Shown here: positions 12,740 through 24,850 of the stretch, piece after piece | How the letters are laid out: the number at the start of each line of letters is the position of its first letter | Numbering within the stretch: position 1 is the first letter of the stretch | Assembly: GCA_947000775.1 (NCBI GenBank) | Contig: CAMQGK010000008.1 | Span: 4,296,001 to 4,360,000, forward strand | Reading direction: 5' to 3' | Source: Pterois miles | Taxonomy: Eukaryota; Chordata; Actinopteri; Perciformes; Scorpaenidae | Length of the DNA: 64,000 nucleotides | The notes under the pieces: generated by a model | What the model saw: only the letters and a program-made list of their open reading frames with translations | What the model was told of the DNA's origin: nothing | Database searches by the model: none | Made by a program: the position numbers and the translations under genes

Positions 12740-13688
12740 GTTGCATGCTAAAGTTTTTGGTGTAGCTTATTGAGTTGTCGTTTACGCTTGACCTGCTTTT
12801 GGTTCTGGCCGAAGAAGAGGACCAGAGGCACAGTGATGGGGCAGAGGGAGGGTCCAGAGAGCAGGGGAGGCAAAGTCAATACGTGGGGGATAACAGAAAC
12901 TGTAGCCTTCTAAATAACTTCTCTTCCAATGCCCCAAATTCATAATAATGTGATCCGCACAGCAGATAAATAAAACACACACGATTTTCTTGTTAGCGTA
13001 GAAATGTGGGCCAAGCAGCTCTTTTTATTCTGTTAGATTATTGTTTTAAGCTAGAGCTGCTTCATCGATGCCCCCCCCTTGACCTTTACCTCTCAGTTTA
13101 CAGGGGGGTTAAATTAGCTAGCCCGATGAGGAGTGTTATTAGTGTGGCAAGGGGGCCGTGCTATGCTGCTTTATGAAGCGGTGAATGGGGAGAAAACCTG
13201 CTCAGCAGAAACTAGGCATAGGTTTTGGAGGTGGCCCAGTCTGAGGCAAATCCTGGGCATTGTTCTTAGATGAAAGAGAGAAAATGGCAACGTAATACGA
13301 GCTCAAATTAAATGTGTCTTTTATGTGACAGCCTCAATTCTGGCCTTGAGTTTTTGATGTCGGGGTGTGTGTGTGTTTTTTTTTCCAAGCGGTTCTGTTG
13401 TGGCTGGGCGGCAGAGGGAGGAGGAAGTGAAAGAGAGGAGGAAAAAAAAAAAAGAGAGGAGCCCTCTTCTCTTCTCCCCTGAAAGCCCACAAGGACGCAG
13501 GGAAGCCTAATTCATAGCAATCATAAACACACATATCGCCAGCCCGACTTTCATGCCTCCGCATTGATCCGGCATCATGGATCGCTTGATGATGCTGCAT
13601 GTGATGCACTGCGCCGCTCTCACCACTCGTCACTATTATCTGTCAAGCCGATGTCACTTTGAATCAATAACCATCTCGGAATCGTTGA

Positions 13689-13737
13689 CCCCCCCCCCCC
13701 ATCTCCGCCCACCACCACCACCACCACCACCACCACC
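13689..13737. repeat. Poly-C and (CAC)n microsatellite
   Basis: A C12 run followed, after atctccgcc, by about nine CAC units. Confidence 0.85.
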
Positions 13738-15299
13738 TCTGCCGGCAGCAGCTCCCTCACGGAGTCACTGAGCCGAAAGCCGCTGCAGACTTTGTGCTTG
13801 TGTGTGAACGCCGTCTGATGTGTCCACGCGGCGGATATCTTTCCCCGCTAGCTTAGGTTACTTCAATAGCAGCCATTCTTTTCTCCCTGTCCTCTCGTTT
13901 CTTTCCTTTTCTTGATTAGAAGTGCAGAGAGAAGGAGGAGGAGTGGGGGTCATGAGTACAGTTAGGTGCTTTCACCTGCACCGTGAGGAAGGGAGGGGGG
14001 CGTATATCAATGCGACACAGGATCTGCTCCATCTGCTAACCCCGCTCACTATCCCACCCACCATCATCTCCTGACTCCGCTGGCCGTCTCTCTGGCCGTT
14101 CTTTTATTCCTAGGACGCCAGGTGCTGGTAAAGCGATAGGTGAAACACACACACACATTTTTTTAGGTGGGTATTGACTGTACACTGGTAGAGATGGACC
14201 CAGGTGTCCAGTAATCACGTTTGACCTCTGTAACCTTTGATTAAAGTGAAAAAAGAGATATGTTCGTCATTCTGCCTGTTTACTTAACGTCTTAACAAAG
14301 AGCTTCATTGTTGGCGCATGCTCCCATGTAACCTGACCACGCTTTTTTTTTCCTCCTTCTTATTCAATAAGGGGGAACAGCTTGCAGATTAGAGAAGAAA
14401 AAATAGAGCCAGGGCCAAAATGAACTACGCAGGAGTTTCTTTTGCGCTCCTCCTCCCATCTTCTGCATTATTTTGACTTACTGGGCAGAAACACCAGAGG
14501 GAACAAACAAGACGAGCCGTTAATTGCATTTTTTCGACACTCCTGTGCCCCCTTAAAGTGCCACGGCGAGCGGCAGAGTGCTGGAGAGCTCGTGACAGTG
14601 GGGACCAAAACAACCTGACGCCATTATCAAATTTCCCATTAGCTGCCCCAATATGGCCGCCCAGTCAACAACTGAGTAATGAGATCTAATAGGGCTAGAG
14701 CCGAAAATGAGACCTTAAGAGCGCATTGTGGATCTTATCTGCTTGTTTTTTTTTTCTCCGTTCGCTGGGAATAGTGGAAAGCAAGAACGAGGAAAAGGAT
14801 CGTTGTTCGCTAAGTGCACTCGGAGAAGGAGTGCCTTGGAGGAGAGGACTATTTTACATGCGGATTAGTGTTCATATCGCCGTCATCAGACAGCGATACA
14901 GGGCCTTGATAGGCTGTCTGTCTTTGATGCCTTCTGAGGCGTGGGGGCCTTATCCCTTTCGCCTATCTTCTGCAACACACACACACTGATCCAGCCCCTT
15001 AGAACTGCTGAGATGGGGAAGATTGGATTGTAAGATGTGCGCGCTGTCACTTTCAAAGTTAATGCAAATATCTGCATAGGCACATGTCAGTGTGCAAGCG
15101 TGGTTAAGCAAGCATCTACCTTTAAACATCACACAGAAATTCAAGATATTTAATGTTTTAGCGTCCCACAGGTGAGCATGTTCAATGCTCCCAACACAAT
15201 CCCTCCTCTGCTCCTGAATGGCAGCATTTTGCACTTTAGTTTGCATTTCAGACAAAAAGAAAAAAAAAAAAAGCCATTGCCGTTCCACTCCTCCCCCAA

Positions 15300-15500
15300 A
15301 CGCTATTAAAATTTTTGTTATGTTTTCCACTTTGCCCCCCTGGTGAAAATAACACATGGGGATTGTCTGGGCCCGAGCCAAACACACATAAATTTCAATA
15401 TTAATTTGGTCGGCACCTCGGCAGCCTCCCCGGCTTCCTAATCTCCTGCTGCATATCTTCATTATCTGAAAGTGTGCTTTCATCTTAATTCCATTTTCAT
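15300..15500. other. Candidate conserved non-coding element
   Basis: Unique mixed-composition block with many A/T-core homeobox-like words (cgctattaaaattt, ttcaatattaatttgg, cttcattatctgaaag, catcttaattcc). It is free of simple repeats and of the mobile families mapped here. The inference rests on texture only; no alignment was possible. Confidence 0.25.
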
Positions 15501-15594
15501 CCATCAAACGTCGGCGAGGTTTGACCTTGCGTGATCTCGACGGAGATAGCGAGGTAGGGAGAGAGTGACAGAGACTGGAGATAGAGGGAGAGGT

Positions 15595-15611
15595 GGGGGG
15601 GGGGGGGGGGG
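15595..15611. repeat. Poly-G run (17)
   Basis: Uninterrupted G17 within a purine-rich stretch (gagggagaggt...agttagg). Confidence 0.85.
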
Positions 15612-15899
15612 AGTTAGGAGATAAGGGAAGGCGAGTTGAGATGATGAACGAGGATGGAGGGATGACGGCGGGGGGAGAAACATCTCCAGTGCCAAGTTTC
15701 TGAGGTCTGTTAAATGTGTGAGTGAGTGTGTGAAGCCATTTCATTTCTCATAATCCTCATGTAGCACCAGCAGAGTGTAGCATGTTAGCTACATCTCTTT
15801 CAATCCCTCTCCTCTCCCGCTGCTCTTCCCTCATTCCTTCTCTCACTTGCATTGGGCGCCCCCCTCTCCCCTCCCATCCTCCTTCATCACCTCCCCTCT

Positions 15900-16010
15900 T
15901 GCTGTCAGTTTATTTATCCCGACATTAGGGTATAATTACTAATTTGTAATTTTTTATAACTGTTTGGATTGTAATTGTCTTATGCTTGTGTTGCCGGGAA
16001 CAGGTGGCGG
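15900..16010. other. Candidate conserved non-coding element
   Basis: The block holds TTTATTTATCCCGACATTAGG, TAATTACTAATTTGTAATTT and GGATTGTAATTGTCTTATG. Closely spaced TAAT cores in unique sequence are typical of developmental enhancers. Low confidence. Confidence 0.25.
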
Positions 16011-17131
16011 ATGGGATCTGTAAGTGTGAGTGATATGATCAGGACATATAGTTCAAGGCAAAGACGCGCCACCTGGTGGTGCTACGCTGATGAAATGATT
16101 GTAAAGACGACACACACACAAGGACACACACTACTTATCCCACTTGAATGATACATGCCCGCATGATCATACTCAAACAGAATGCCTCATTAGCGGATAA
16201 GCTGGATATGCTCTCTAACCTCCCCCAATCTATCTCTCCTCTCTTTTTTTTGCCATGTTTGGATGGCAGCCCTGATCCCCTAAATGCAGGTTATCTGTCA
16301 TCAGTGGTAAATAAAGAATCATTTATCTTTCTCTTTCTCCCTCGCTTATCTCAGTCTTTTTCGTTCTTTATCCTTCTCGCCACAAATCTGCCAATCCGCG
16401 CAGATCCTATCACCCTCTCCGCTGACATTCATTTCTTTAGATATAGCATTTTGAAGGCTTTCACATCCCCTGTCTGTGCTTGCGCAGGACAGGTAGCGCA
16501 AAAACAAGTGGGCTGCTGTTTCTCATGTATCCGAGAGCTCGGCTTTGGCATTTGGCTGCTTTGGCTGAAGCTGTGTCATGCTTTCTGCTGACACCCGGAC
16601 CTGTGTCACAACAAGCTAACGTTAGCGCCAGGCCCCGGGGCTCGTCACAGACTGACAGTAGTAGGCCGTTGGTCAGATGCAGCGCTGCTACAGCTGTGAT
16701 GGATCCCCCACACACGACACCTAGACCCCCCCGATGCCATGCCAGAACTGGGATGGCAGGCTGACATGTGAAATGACATGACAGCGCCAAAGACATGACA
16801 CATATACATGCACTTTCAATAAGATAGACAGGAGGCGCTTGCACGCCTGAGCGCGTGGGGAGCGGTTTCACCCAGTGAATGGTGCCATTCAGACGTTGGT
16901 GTGCAAACAAGGGGCTGAATTCGAAAAACAAGTAGGAAACGCGATCTTGAGGTTTTGCAGGCGGGCTCTATGTAAGCAACACCGGGGTCTGGGTTTGGTT
17001 GACACTCATACCCAGCGTCTGCCAATGCCTGTGTCAGCAGCAGTGGCTCTAACATGGCGACACAAGAGAAGGCAGCATCCATTCATAATGAGAGGATGTA
17101 ACATAATTCGGATGTTGCTGTGGAAATCCGC

Positions 17132-17151
17132 AAAAAAAAAAAAAAAAAAAA
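17132..17151. repeat. Poly-A run (20)
   Basis: A20 between atccgc and tgcacc. No SINE head is visible upstream. Confidence 0.85.
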
Positions 17152-18678
17152 TGCACCACAGCATAAACGCAAATACATTTATACCTCCGTTTATGAATTA
17201 TGAAGCCTTTGTTTATGGTTTTTATAGTGTCATGCCATCAGCTACATGACACCGGACTCGCTGTGGTGGTGTTCCTGCAGCCCAGCAGAAAAGCAGCAGA
17301 ACCCCACAAAGGGTGATATTTGTCAGTTTGAAGCTAATCCACTGCCACTCAACACCCCCACCCTCCACCCCCCCCACATCACCCCATCAACCAAAAAAAG
17401 AAAAAACACACTTCTTCTTTGCCATTCAGAGCAGGTCAAGGGTTGGGCTAAGCTTCTGAACATCTTCAAACGCATCCCCCCTGAATAGTATCTCTGTTAC
17501 ACCAATGGCCTAATCCGCCACTTGAAGAGCAATTAAAAGTTTAGCCCAGACTTTAAGAAAGTAACCATGTGTGATCTTTTTTTTTCTCTCTGGGTCTGTC
17601 TCTCCAGCGGCGTGCATGGCGTGCATGCTAATAGTGGAGTGGCACTCTTCCAAAGGCATTCCAAACACACTGGGAAAAGAAAAGACTAAAGGGACATGTG
17701 GATGAAGGAAGAAAACGAAGCTTTCTCTTTCTTAGACTCGCTCCAACTTTGGCATCTTTTTTTTTCCAATTCCCACTTCCTTTTCTCTCAATCCAAAGTG
17801 GTTCCCAAGGCACAAGCTCTGCGACGAAGAATTCATCCCTCCAGAGTTCTTTCCGAGGACTTTTTATGCCTAGCAACTACTTTTTATGGCACAACCCCAA
17901 CCATACAATAGTTGGAGGCATCAGGGAGTTCATGTTTTGGGTTTCCTGCAGTCTTTATTGAATAGTCTTTTTCTTACTGGAGCACGTATATTTATACAGC
18001 TATTTCATCTGCCAAAGAGTGCTATAAAGGGTCAGCAAAGACTCAGTGGATGAACGCTGAAGGACGTTCGATTGGGCGGTGTGCGGTCAGATCATAAAAC
18101 GACCACATGGTAAAAGGGAAGGGTAAAACAGAATACTCACGGTTTCAAAGATCGACAAGAGAGTGCTAATAGCATCATCAACTCTTAACGAGGCTGTGTG
18201 CTGTGCTGCCCATATGTCTGCACCTCCTGTAATAAAATAGTTTTAAAGGTGTTTAAAAAATGTTATTATCAAGCGCTGGACCCATGTGGATTGCATGACC
18301 TCACAGCTCTCTGACATGATTTTCAATGAAAGTCTATCAATATAATCTCTTATTATATTCCAATCCATTATTGTGGGCACAGTTAAGGTGCAGAACGAGC
18401 AGCTGGGCGCCCTTGTGAGAGAGATGTGAAAAAGCAACTTCTTTTTCAAACTCAGCAGGCTAGACGAGAAGAAAGAAAAACACACTGCATCTTTGTTGGC
18501 TCAGAAGGTAATGTCAGAAAAAATCAGACTCGCGAGAGCCTCTTTTATCTCGGCTTGTCTTAGGGTAGGGGGTGGGGTTGGCGTGGTGTTCTTTGGAAAA
18601 ATGTCATCCCCGGTTTCTCCTCTTCATCCCGAGTGACCTGGGAGGAATGTGAGCGGAGGAGTGAAGCTTGGAGAGGAT

Positions 18679-18694
18679 GGGGGGGGGGGGGGGG
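18679..18694. repeat. Poly-G run (16)
   Basis: G16 between gagaggat and catgagg. Confidence 0.85.
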
Positions 18695-19684
18695 CATGAG
18701 GAAACGAAGAGGAGCGCTGGAGCTTGACAGGGCCAAAGCTATCAGTCAGGCTAGAACATGATACCTGAGAGGCGACTGCACTGACAAAGCTGCAGCCAGA
18801 ATTCCCACAACTCACTCTTCCCTGACAGAAACCCTTTTTGAGATCGCCCTCGTTGCTAATGCACCGGGAAGCCATCCGCACGCGGTCTCTAGGTTTTGAC
18901 TGCTGATGCGAGGCTGTACTTAGCTTAGCTTAGCATAGTAATTAAGTGAAACTGAGCAGCACCCAAACAGAAGCTGAATCCACCCTGATCAGATTCCGAT
19001 TGATTTCCAGTCAGACGTTCACCTTGAGGGCATTTGTCTCATTTATAGCTCCGGCATCAGTGTATCTTGTGATATTTCTAATTCGCCAGTGCTAGAATTA
19101 CAGCACTGCATTTGCAAAGCAAGCAGCCGCCATTGGGTGAAGGCAATTTAAGTGTGTTGTTTGGTGTACCGTGGCTATTTGGCACTTTCTGTGCATCTCA
19201 GGTGGCGTATCGCTGGTCGCTGTCTGGTTGGCCATTAAAAATGAAACACGGCTTCTTAATTACCGACTGGCACTTTTGGCAATCATGGCCATACTCATGT
19301 GTCACTCCCCCTCCTGTTCGACTGGCCTCTTTATCCGTCTCTCCATCTCACTTACTCATACTCTCCTCCCTGCATCCCTCCATGCCTCTTGGTTGACTGC
19401 AATAAGACACTAGCTCTGCAGTTTGTGTTTGCTCCCCTTGCTCTGCCACAATTACTTCCTGTGGTTCATGGTGTAGTGGGTCACTGCCATCCGCCAAAGG
19501 TACTTACAGCTGAAATTACACACACTGTGTTTCCGAGCAGGCCTACCTACATCGTTGCGTTATCCCTCGCTCCACCCAGAGGCTCTGGTGAAGGTGGGCT
19601 TAATTATAAATCCAGACATCCAGAGAGATTAGGCTGAAAGGGCTGCATTAGAACAAACACAGTCACCATTGTGTGTCCTTTACA

Positions 19685-20130
19685 TCTATGACTCTTAAAG
19701 TGGGGTCCGTGGCACTTTGTCAGGGAGTCCATAAATACATTTGCTATAAATTATAAAGTTGTGCTGGATCAGTAAAAAGTGCATATCTACAGATGGAGAC
19801 AATTTGCACCAATAAAACAAACAAATTGCGTCCATTACTACCACACACGTTAGCATTGGGCCAATAGAAACTAATAATATGACACGTCAAGTCAGTCTGT
19901 CATGAATCAGTCACTTCACTCAGGGCGTAACGAACCGCTCCTGCTTAGCTTAGCTCATTAGCGAGGTAGCTGGCGAACATGGAGAAATATCTGATTCAGT
20001 CCACTTTGTGAAGTGACGCTAAGCTAACTCGAGAGAATATGACAGTTAAATCGACCAACATCGACAGCAGACCAAAATGTGTTATTGTCTTCAGGTGCTA
20101 GCGAAGCACCTGGAAGATCAGGGCAAAACA
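19685..20130 (+). mobile_element. Possible hAT (Charlie-like) transposon remnant
   Basis: It opens with actcttaaagtggggtccgtggcac...gggagtccataaata, the kind of wording seen at the terminus of Charlie-type hAT elements (tctcaaagtggggtcc...ggggtcc). About 290 bp on, ATG at 19979 begins MEKYLIQS and stops after ten codons. That could be a broken start of a ZBED-like transposase. The right end was not found. Recognition is by resemblance only. Confidence 0.4.
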
Positions 20131-22841
20131 AAGTGATGTTGTCGCTATCAATCAGGTCTTAAGTGTTTAAATAGAAAAGTCTATAGTCAAATAGTTCCAC
20201 TGGCATCAATGAGAACAAATAATTGTACGAATTACACTTAATCCTCGTTACAATTATGAAGGGGTCTGAGGAAAATGGTGTCATTGATCTGATCAACTGA
20301 AATTTCATGTAAAGGCAGAGCGCTCTACCTCTGAACAATGTGTTACCCCATTCAAGGTTCTCTGGGAGATAAAAGAAGAGTTAAGGCTCAGACAAAGTGC
20401 TGCTGACAGCAGCGGCTCAACGTTTAGTTTGGAGAAAGGGGGTGGGGGGGAGGAAATGAAAATCAAATCCAAGAGGTCGCACATTATTGACACGAGTGGC
20501 ACGGCCCCTGTTTTTACTGGCCCCGGCTCCGCTCGAGTCAGGCAGCCCATGTGTTTTCCCTTTAGTGTCCAGGAAATAGGCCGGGCCAGAGCTCCCAGTA
20601 AACCTGTGGCTTGTTTGCATTGTTGATTTTTTGGGATGACGGATTTGCTCAATCACCCGTGGCTGTCGCAGCTGGCTTTCAATCACATGGCGCGCCCCGA
20701 AAGAGGCTGAAAAAGGGGGGTCCCGGCATCTGGGAAAGATAAAGCAAGCTGTGCTAACTTGTAATGGAAGCCATACACTGAATACTTGGCCACTCTCTGA
20801 CAGAACACAGCTAATTACTGGATGGATAAATGTCAATGAATTGATTTTTTTTAGAAATAATGTGGCTCTTCTTTAAAATTAAAGGGACTGGGGTCAGTGT
20901 GTTTGTGTTATGTGTGTGTGCACTGCTAGATTGATTGATAGCCGTGTGGACACTGAGGTCAGGAGGTCACGTTTGGAGGTAGAGGGACCGCCACCAAAGG
21001 GCATGTACACAGTCAGGCTCAACACCGCGTCTGAAAATGACCAGAATCTGGTGCAAAGGGGGGTCAGCTCAGTGTCGTATGACAGCGTGGACAGACAGCG
21101 AGCAGAAAGCTTTTACTGTAACACCCACCGCCGGCTTTTATTCCTCACAGTGTAAAATCTCCCTCACCATCTCTCGTGCATTTAAAAATCTTCTAGCTGG
21201 CCGCCGGCCACGATTGTGTGTGTGTTTGTACATGGCAGATCATTTTGTTAATTTTTCCCTGTTTCAGGCATGTGACGAGCCCCAACGTTTTTCAAAAGAA
21301 TGCTTGAAAGAAAGAGAAAAAAAAAAAAAAGCATTGCCATATGTGATTTCACATGGCATGTTGGACAATTCATTTTCCATCCTCGGCCACATCTGAGACA
21401 CACACCTAGACATGCACACACACACACAGTATAAGGGAAAAATGACTGAGAGAGAATCACTTTTTTATTTTATTCATTTATTTAAAAGACACAGAATGAA
21501 GGGAGCGAAGGTCGTTGTGCAGACGGCGGCTGCTGCAGATTCTAATCCAAAGCCTCCGGCGATCTCTGCATGAACTCCATTTCTGGTCTGCAAACAAATT
21601 AGCTTTTTTTTTCCCTCTTCTCTGTCTTCTATCTCGCTCTCCCTCCAGTGAAAATAAGGGGAAATTCAGGTGAATAAAATCTATTTGTTCATTTAACTTT
21701 TGTTTTTTTTTTTCCCTTCCAGTCAGCTTCTTTGCTCTCACCCAAACTCAATTTTCCCTCGGTGCGCGCCTGCTCGAGTGTTTCTTTTCTTTGCGATGGG
21801 GCTCGCCAGCAATTCATTAGGCAACAGTGGTTTAATTTGTATCATTAGAAAACCGTGTTTCCCAAAAGGAGTACGGCACTCCACTAAATCTGATCCAGAC
21901 GAAGTTTTTTTTTTTTCCTTTCTTTCTTTTTTTCGACCACGCGCAAGCTGTCGGGTTTGTTAACTCACACCTCACACCAAACAAGTGTTCCGGAGAAACA
22001 GAGTAAAAACAAACAAACAAACAAAACATGGTTTAATATCTTAGCATCTCTTCAAATATTATTACGCTTATAGAGAGCAGTTCTCCTTCTGGGCCCTCGC
22101 TTTTAATTATGCAACAAATGTTTGACTATCCAAGTGAAATTTGCATGAATATTTATACCAATTCATTTGTTGAGTGTTGATTGTAATTACATGGAAACAT
22201 GATTTATTGCCAAGATTGCTGTGCTAGCCAGCCAGCCAGAGAAAAAAAGAACTGGGTGGAAAATATATAAATAAATGCAAATTGCCACACAGACTGCTAA
22301 AGGAAGCCTATTTTTTTCTTTCCCAGTGGCTTGTGGGAAATTTCATTATCGGAAAGAGAATCTTTCACGGTGTGTGCCTGGCAGAGATTCAGAGGTGCTT
22401 ACAGTAAGTGTCTCGGGATGACACCATAACAAAGAGGTTCACCTTCCTGTGGTGACCTGTCAACACTTGCTGGGAGTGTCACTTATATCTGTGTGTACGC
22501 GTCATTTGTCACTCTTTTTCTACATACTTTCGCGCATACCAAATATCTGAGCTTGACGCGATGCTTTGATATCCGCTTCTCAGATCGAATGATCAAAAAC
22601 AGGGAATGGATTGCTGTACAACTCAGGCACATTAGAATATATTGGCCACAGCTTGAAAACTATGTTTGCTTAGGTGCGCCATATTTTTCTCACAAGCCAG
22701 TCAGAGCAGACTGCACTTCTTTGGGGAAGGGTCTCAACAAAATCATTTGTTTTTTATGTTTACCAGCGGGTGGGTGCTATATAAAAAGCAGGAGAAAACG
22801 TATGATGGTAAAGGGGAAAAAGCAAATGCGGGGAGAAATGA
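20131..22841. other. Intronic DNA with A- and T-runs
   Basis: No gene was recognised. It contains a G-rich stretch near 20435, A14 near 21317, short CA runs near 21416 and T-runs near 21702 and 21905. A unique AT-rich block at 22040-22330 is listed separately. Confidence 0.45.
22040..22330. other. Candidate conserved non-coding element
   Basis: Unique sequence rich in POU/homeobox-like words: TTTTAATTATGCAACAAATG, AAATTTGCATGAATATTTAT, GATTGTAATTACATGG and AATATATAAATAAATGCAAATTGCC, which includes the octamer-like ATGCAAAT. It carries no simple repeat and no copy elsewhere in the window. It is the best enhancer-like candidate here, but this is an inference without any alignment. Confidence 0.35.
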
Positions 22842-23122
22842 AGATAGAAGATATTCCTTTATTAGTCCCACAGTGGGGAAATTCAGTTTTACACTCTGTT
22901 GTTCACATGCGTCAATGGAGAGATGTCAGAGTGAGGGGGCTGCTCCTGACAAGCGCCCAGAGCAGTTGGGGGTTCGGTGCCTTGCTCAGGGGCACCTCGG
23001 CAGTGCCCAAGAGGTAAACTGGCATCTCTCCAGCAACCAGGTGGTCTTGGTCCATGAGGGTCTTGAACTGGCGTCCTCCGCGTCCTAACCCAAGTCCTTA
23101 CGGACTGAGCTACTGCCGCCCC
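22842..23122 (-). mobile_element. tRNA-derived SINE, copy B
   Basis: Same family and orientation as copy A. On the minus strand it runs GGGGCGGCAGTAGCTCAGTCCGTAAGGACTTGGG, a decayed B box (about 23059-23069), the TGCCGAGGTGCCCCTGAGCAAGGC core, then CCCACTGTGGGACTAATAAAGGAATATCTTC. The open frames overlapping it are SINE sequence, not genes. Confidence 0.88.
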
Positions 23123-23145
23123 AAATGTCCACAGATGGTAAAGCG

Positions 23146-23624
23146 TTAAAGGTGCCATATTGTTGAAAGTGAGATTTCTGTGTCTTTTTTGATTATAAAG
23201 CGGGTCAAGGTGCTATATAAATACTGTTAATGTATCAAAACACTAACCTATATTCAGAAACTGTACCTTTAAAACAAGCGGTGAGGACTTCTGTAACGTT
23301 GTGATGTCACAAGTATACAGGCAGCGGTAGAAGTGCCACTACGCTTTAAGTAGTTGACACCCAGTGAAGTCATTGGCTGCAGTGACGCTGTTAAGATGGC
23401 GACAGCGCAGATAGGGAAGACAGGAAAACGCTGACCAATCAGAGTGGGCTTTTTCAGGAGGGGGTCTTAAAGAGACAGGTGCTAAAAGAGAGCGTTTCAA
23501 ACAGAGAGTGAATACAGGTATATTCAGATAAACACTATGAGAAATTTTTTTTTTATTTAAAAAATAAAAGCAGGTTCTAATAGAAACCCCAAATACAAGA
23601 AGGAACCTGAAAATTCCCCTTTAA
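23146..23624 (+). mobile_element. TTAA-flanked MITE, copy 1
   Basis: It starts TTAAAGGTGCCATATTG (TTAA at 23146-23149) and ends CCCCTTTAA (TTAA at 23621-23624). Internal words such as cttctgtaacgttgtgatgtcac, gctgcagtgacgctgt, ctgaccaatcagag, gcgtttcaaacagagagtgaatacagg and tagaaaccccaaatacaag recur in four other copies. It is non-coding. The terminal TTAA may be a target duplication, as in piggyBac-type elements, but I do not assign the superfamily. Confidence 0.8.
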
Positions 23625-24199
23625 ATGCTTAAAGAGGCTGATAACAGATTTCACTTCATCAGGTGAGACTGTGTGAGAACAAATGGAAGGAGATAGAGGG
23701 AGAAGGAGGAAATGTTTGAGTAATGGGCCTCTGTCCTGTTTAATATTGTCGTGATGGAGCAAGGAAACAAGGAGGACGGTGGGAGGAGGTGGGGGGTAAA
23801 GCAGAGGAACAAGTGATGAGGTCCAGCAAGGGGGCTGGAGGAGAAGCAACAGCTCCAGCTCCTGTTTGTATCTAATTAATGAATGGCATTAGCCATTTGT
23901 TATGCCATTTATTCTGGTAATGACCAAGCCTGATCTTTCATTCCTCGCCTCATGCTCATTCTCTCTCTTTCATCCCCCCTTTCTCTCTGCCAATGCCTCG
24001 GTACGACGCTCAAGACAGGTATTGAGAGATGTAGAGGGGAGGGAGGGAAATGGACTGAGACAGTAAGCAAGAGGTCTCTGCTTTAACGACATGCTCCTTT
24101 ACTGCTTAACTCAGGACACTGTTCAATAATGAGCCGGCTACACTTATTGGTAGTGAGAAACTACATACACTCAAGTAGATGTCCCTGTTCAATGTACAG
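23625..24199. other. Intronic DNA, nothing recognised
   Basis: Purine-rich stretches near 23640-23840 and a short unique block (tctaattaatgaatggcattagcc) near 23871. No gene. Confidence 0.45.
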
Positions 24200-24850
24200 C
24201 ATGCCCATACAACGGTTCAATGACATCTCACGAAACGTTTTTCCTCATTTTTCTTGTGTTTTCCTATGAATGCCCAGCAACACATGATGTGTTTTCAAAA
24301 TAAATGTCCATTTTCACAGGAATCAACTTGGTTAGGTTTAGTCAAAAAAAAATACTTAGGTTAAGGAAAAGGTTGTGGTTTGGGTTAAAATAACACAGGA
24401 AGTGGGATAATCTAAGTACAGAAGGTATTTGACAAAAACTTCTTAGCTAGGTTTAGGAAAAGATTGTGGTTTGGGTTAAAATAACACAGGAAGTGGGATA
24501 ATCTAAGTACAGAAGGTATTTGACAAAAACTTCTTAGCTAGGTTTAGGAAAAGATTGTGGTTTGGGTTGAAATAACACCAGAAGTGGTGTAACTTGAATG
24601 TGGAAGTTACATGACAAATAAATCAATGCTGATTTTGGTTTCACATAGAGTATGAACCGGTCTCTTGGGCGAAAGTCTAATGTTTTTGGACCCACCCCGC
24701 CCTCCTCCCTATGGTGCATTTATCACTCTTTGTACTTCCTGATTCACAATTACATGGATTACAAAACAAATTGATTTAGTGGGATACATACAAATTCCAG
24801 TGCATTACTTTTATTGTAGGTATAACTATGAACGGTGTATGAGAACAGCA
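24200..24850 (+). mobile_element. DNA element with internal 91-bp tandem repeat
   Basis: Same family as the interrupted copy at 5265-6035, with matching words in the same order from tcaaaataaatgtcc to ggtgtatgagaacagcatg. The left end catacaacggttc and right end gaacggtgtatg form an imperfect inverted repeat. Inside it, taggtttaggaaaagattgtgg-type units are repeated at a 91-bp spacing. Confidence 0.7.
24351..24600. repeat. 91-bp tandem repeat, about 2.7 units
   Basis: The word gggttaaaataacacagg starts at 24382 and 24473, and gggttgaaataacaccag at 24564, exactly 91 bp apart each time. The first two units are nearly identical across their full length; the third diverges after about 40 bp. Confidence 0.85.

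Larger units (their letters stand above)
12748..19684. other. Intronic DNA with low-complexity tracts
   Basis: Nearly 7 kb without a recognisable gene or interspersed repeat. It contains C12 plus (CAC)n at 13689-13737, G17 at 15595-15611, A20 at 17132-17151, G16 at 18679-18694 and CT-rich blocks near 15800-15900 and 16320. The longest open frame of the window (14950-15744, minus) lies here, but it is built largely on low-complexity sequence. Two unique A/T-rich blocks (15300-15500 and 15900-16010) resemble conserved non-coding DNA. Confidence 0.45.

Noticed and set aside
14950..15744. Longest open frame in the window (264 codons, minus strand)
   Set aside because: It runs through poly-G, a T-rich/A-rich run and purine tracts, giving proline and phenylalanine runs. 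No domain, no splice context and no similarity to any family I know.
16461..16931. 156-codon minus-strand frame and its plus-strand counterpart
   Set aside because: Overlapping frames on both strands in GC-richer intronic DNA; neither shows a domain.
22493..23088. Open frames of 174 and 140 codons
   Set aside because: The second half is SINE copy B; the same peptide (SSWGFGALLRGTSAVP) appears in SINE copy A at 5.5 kb.
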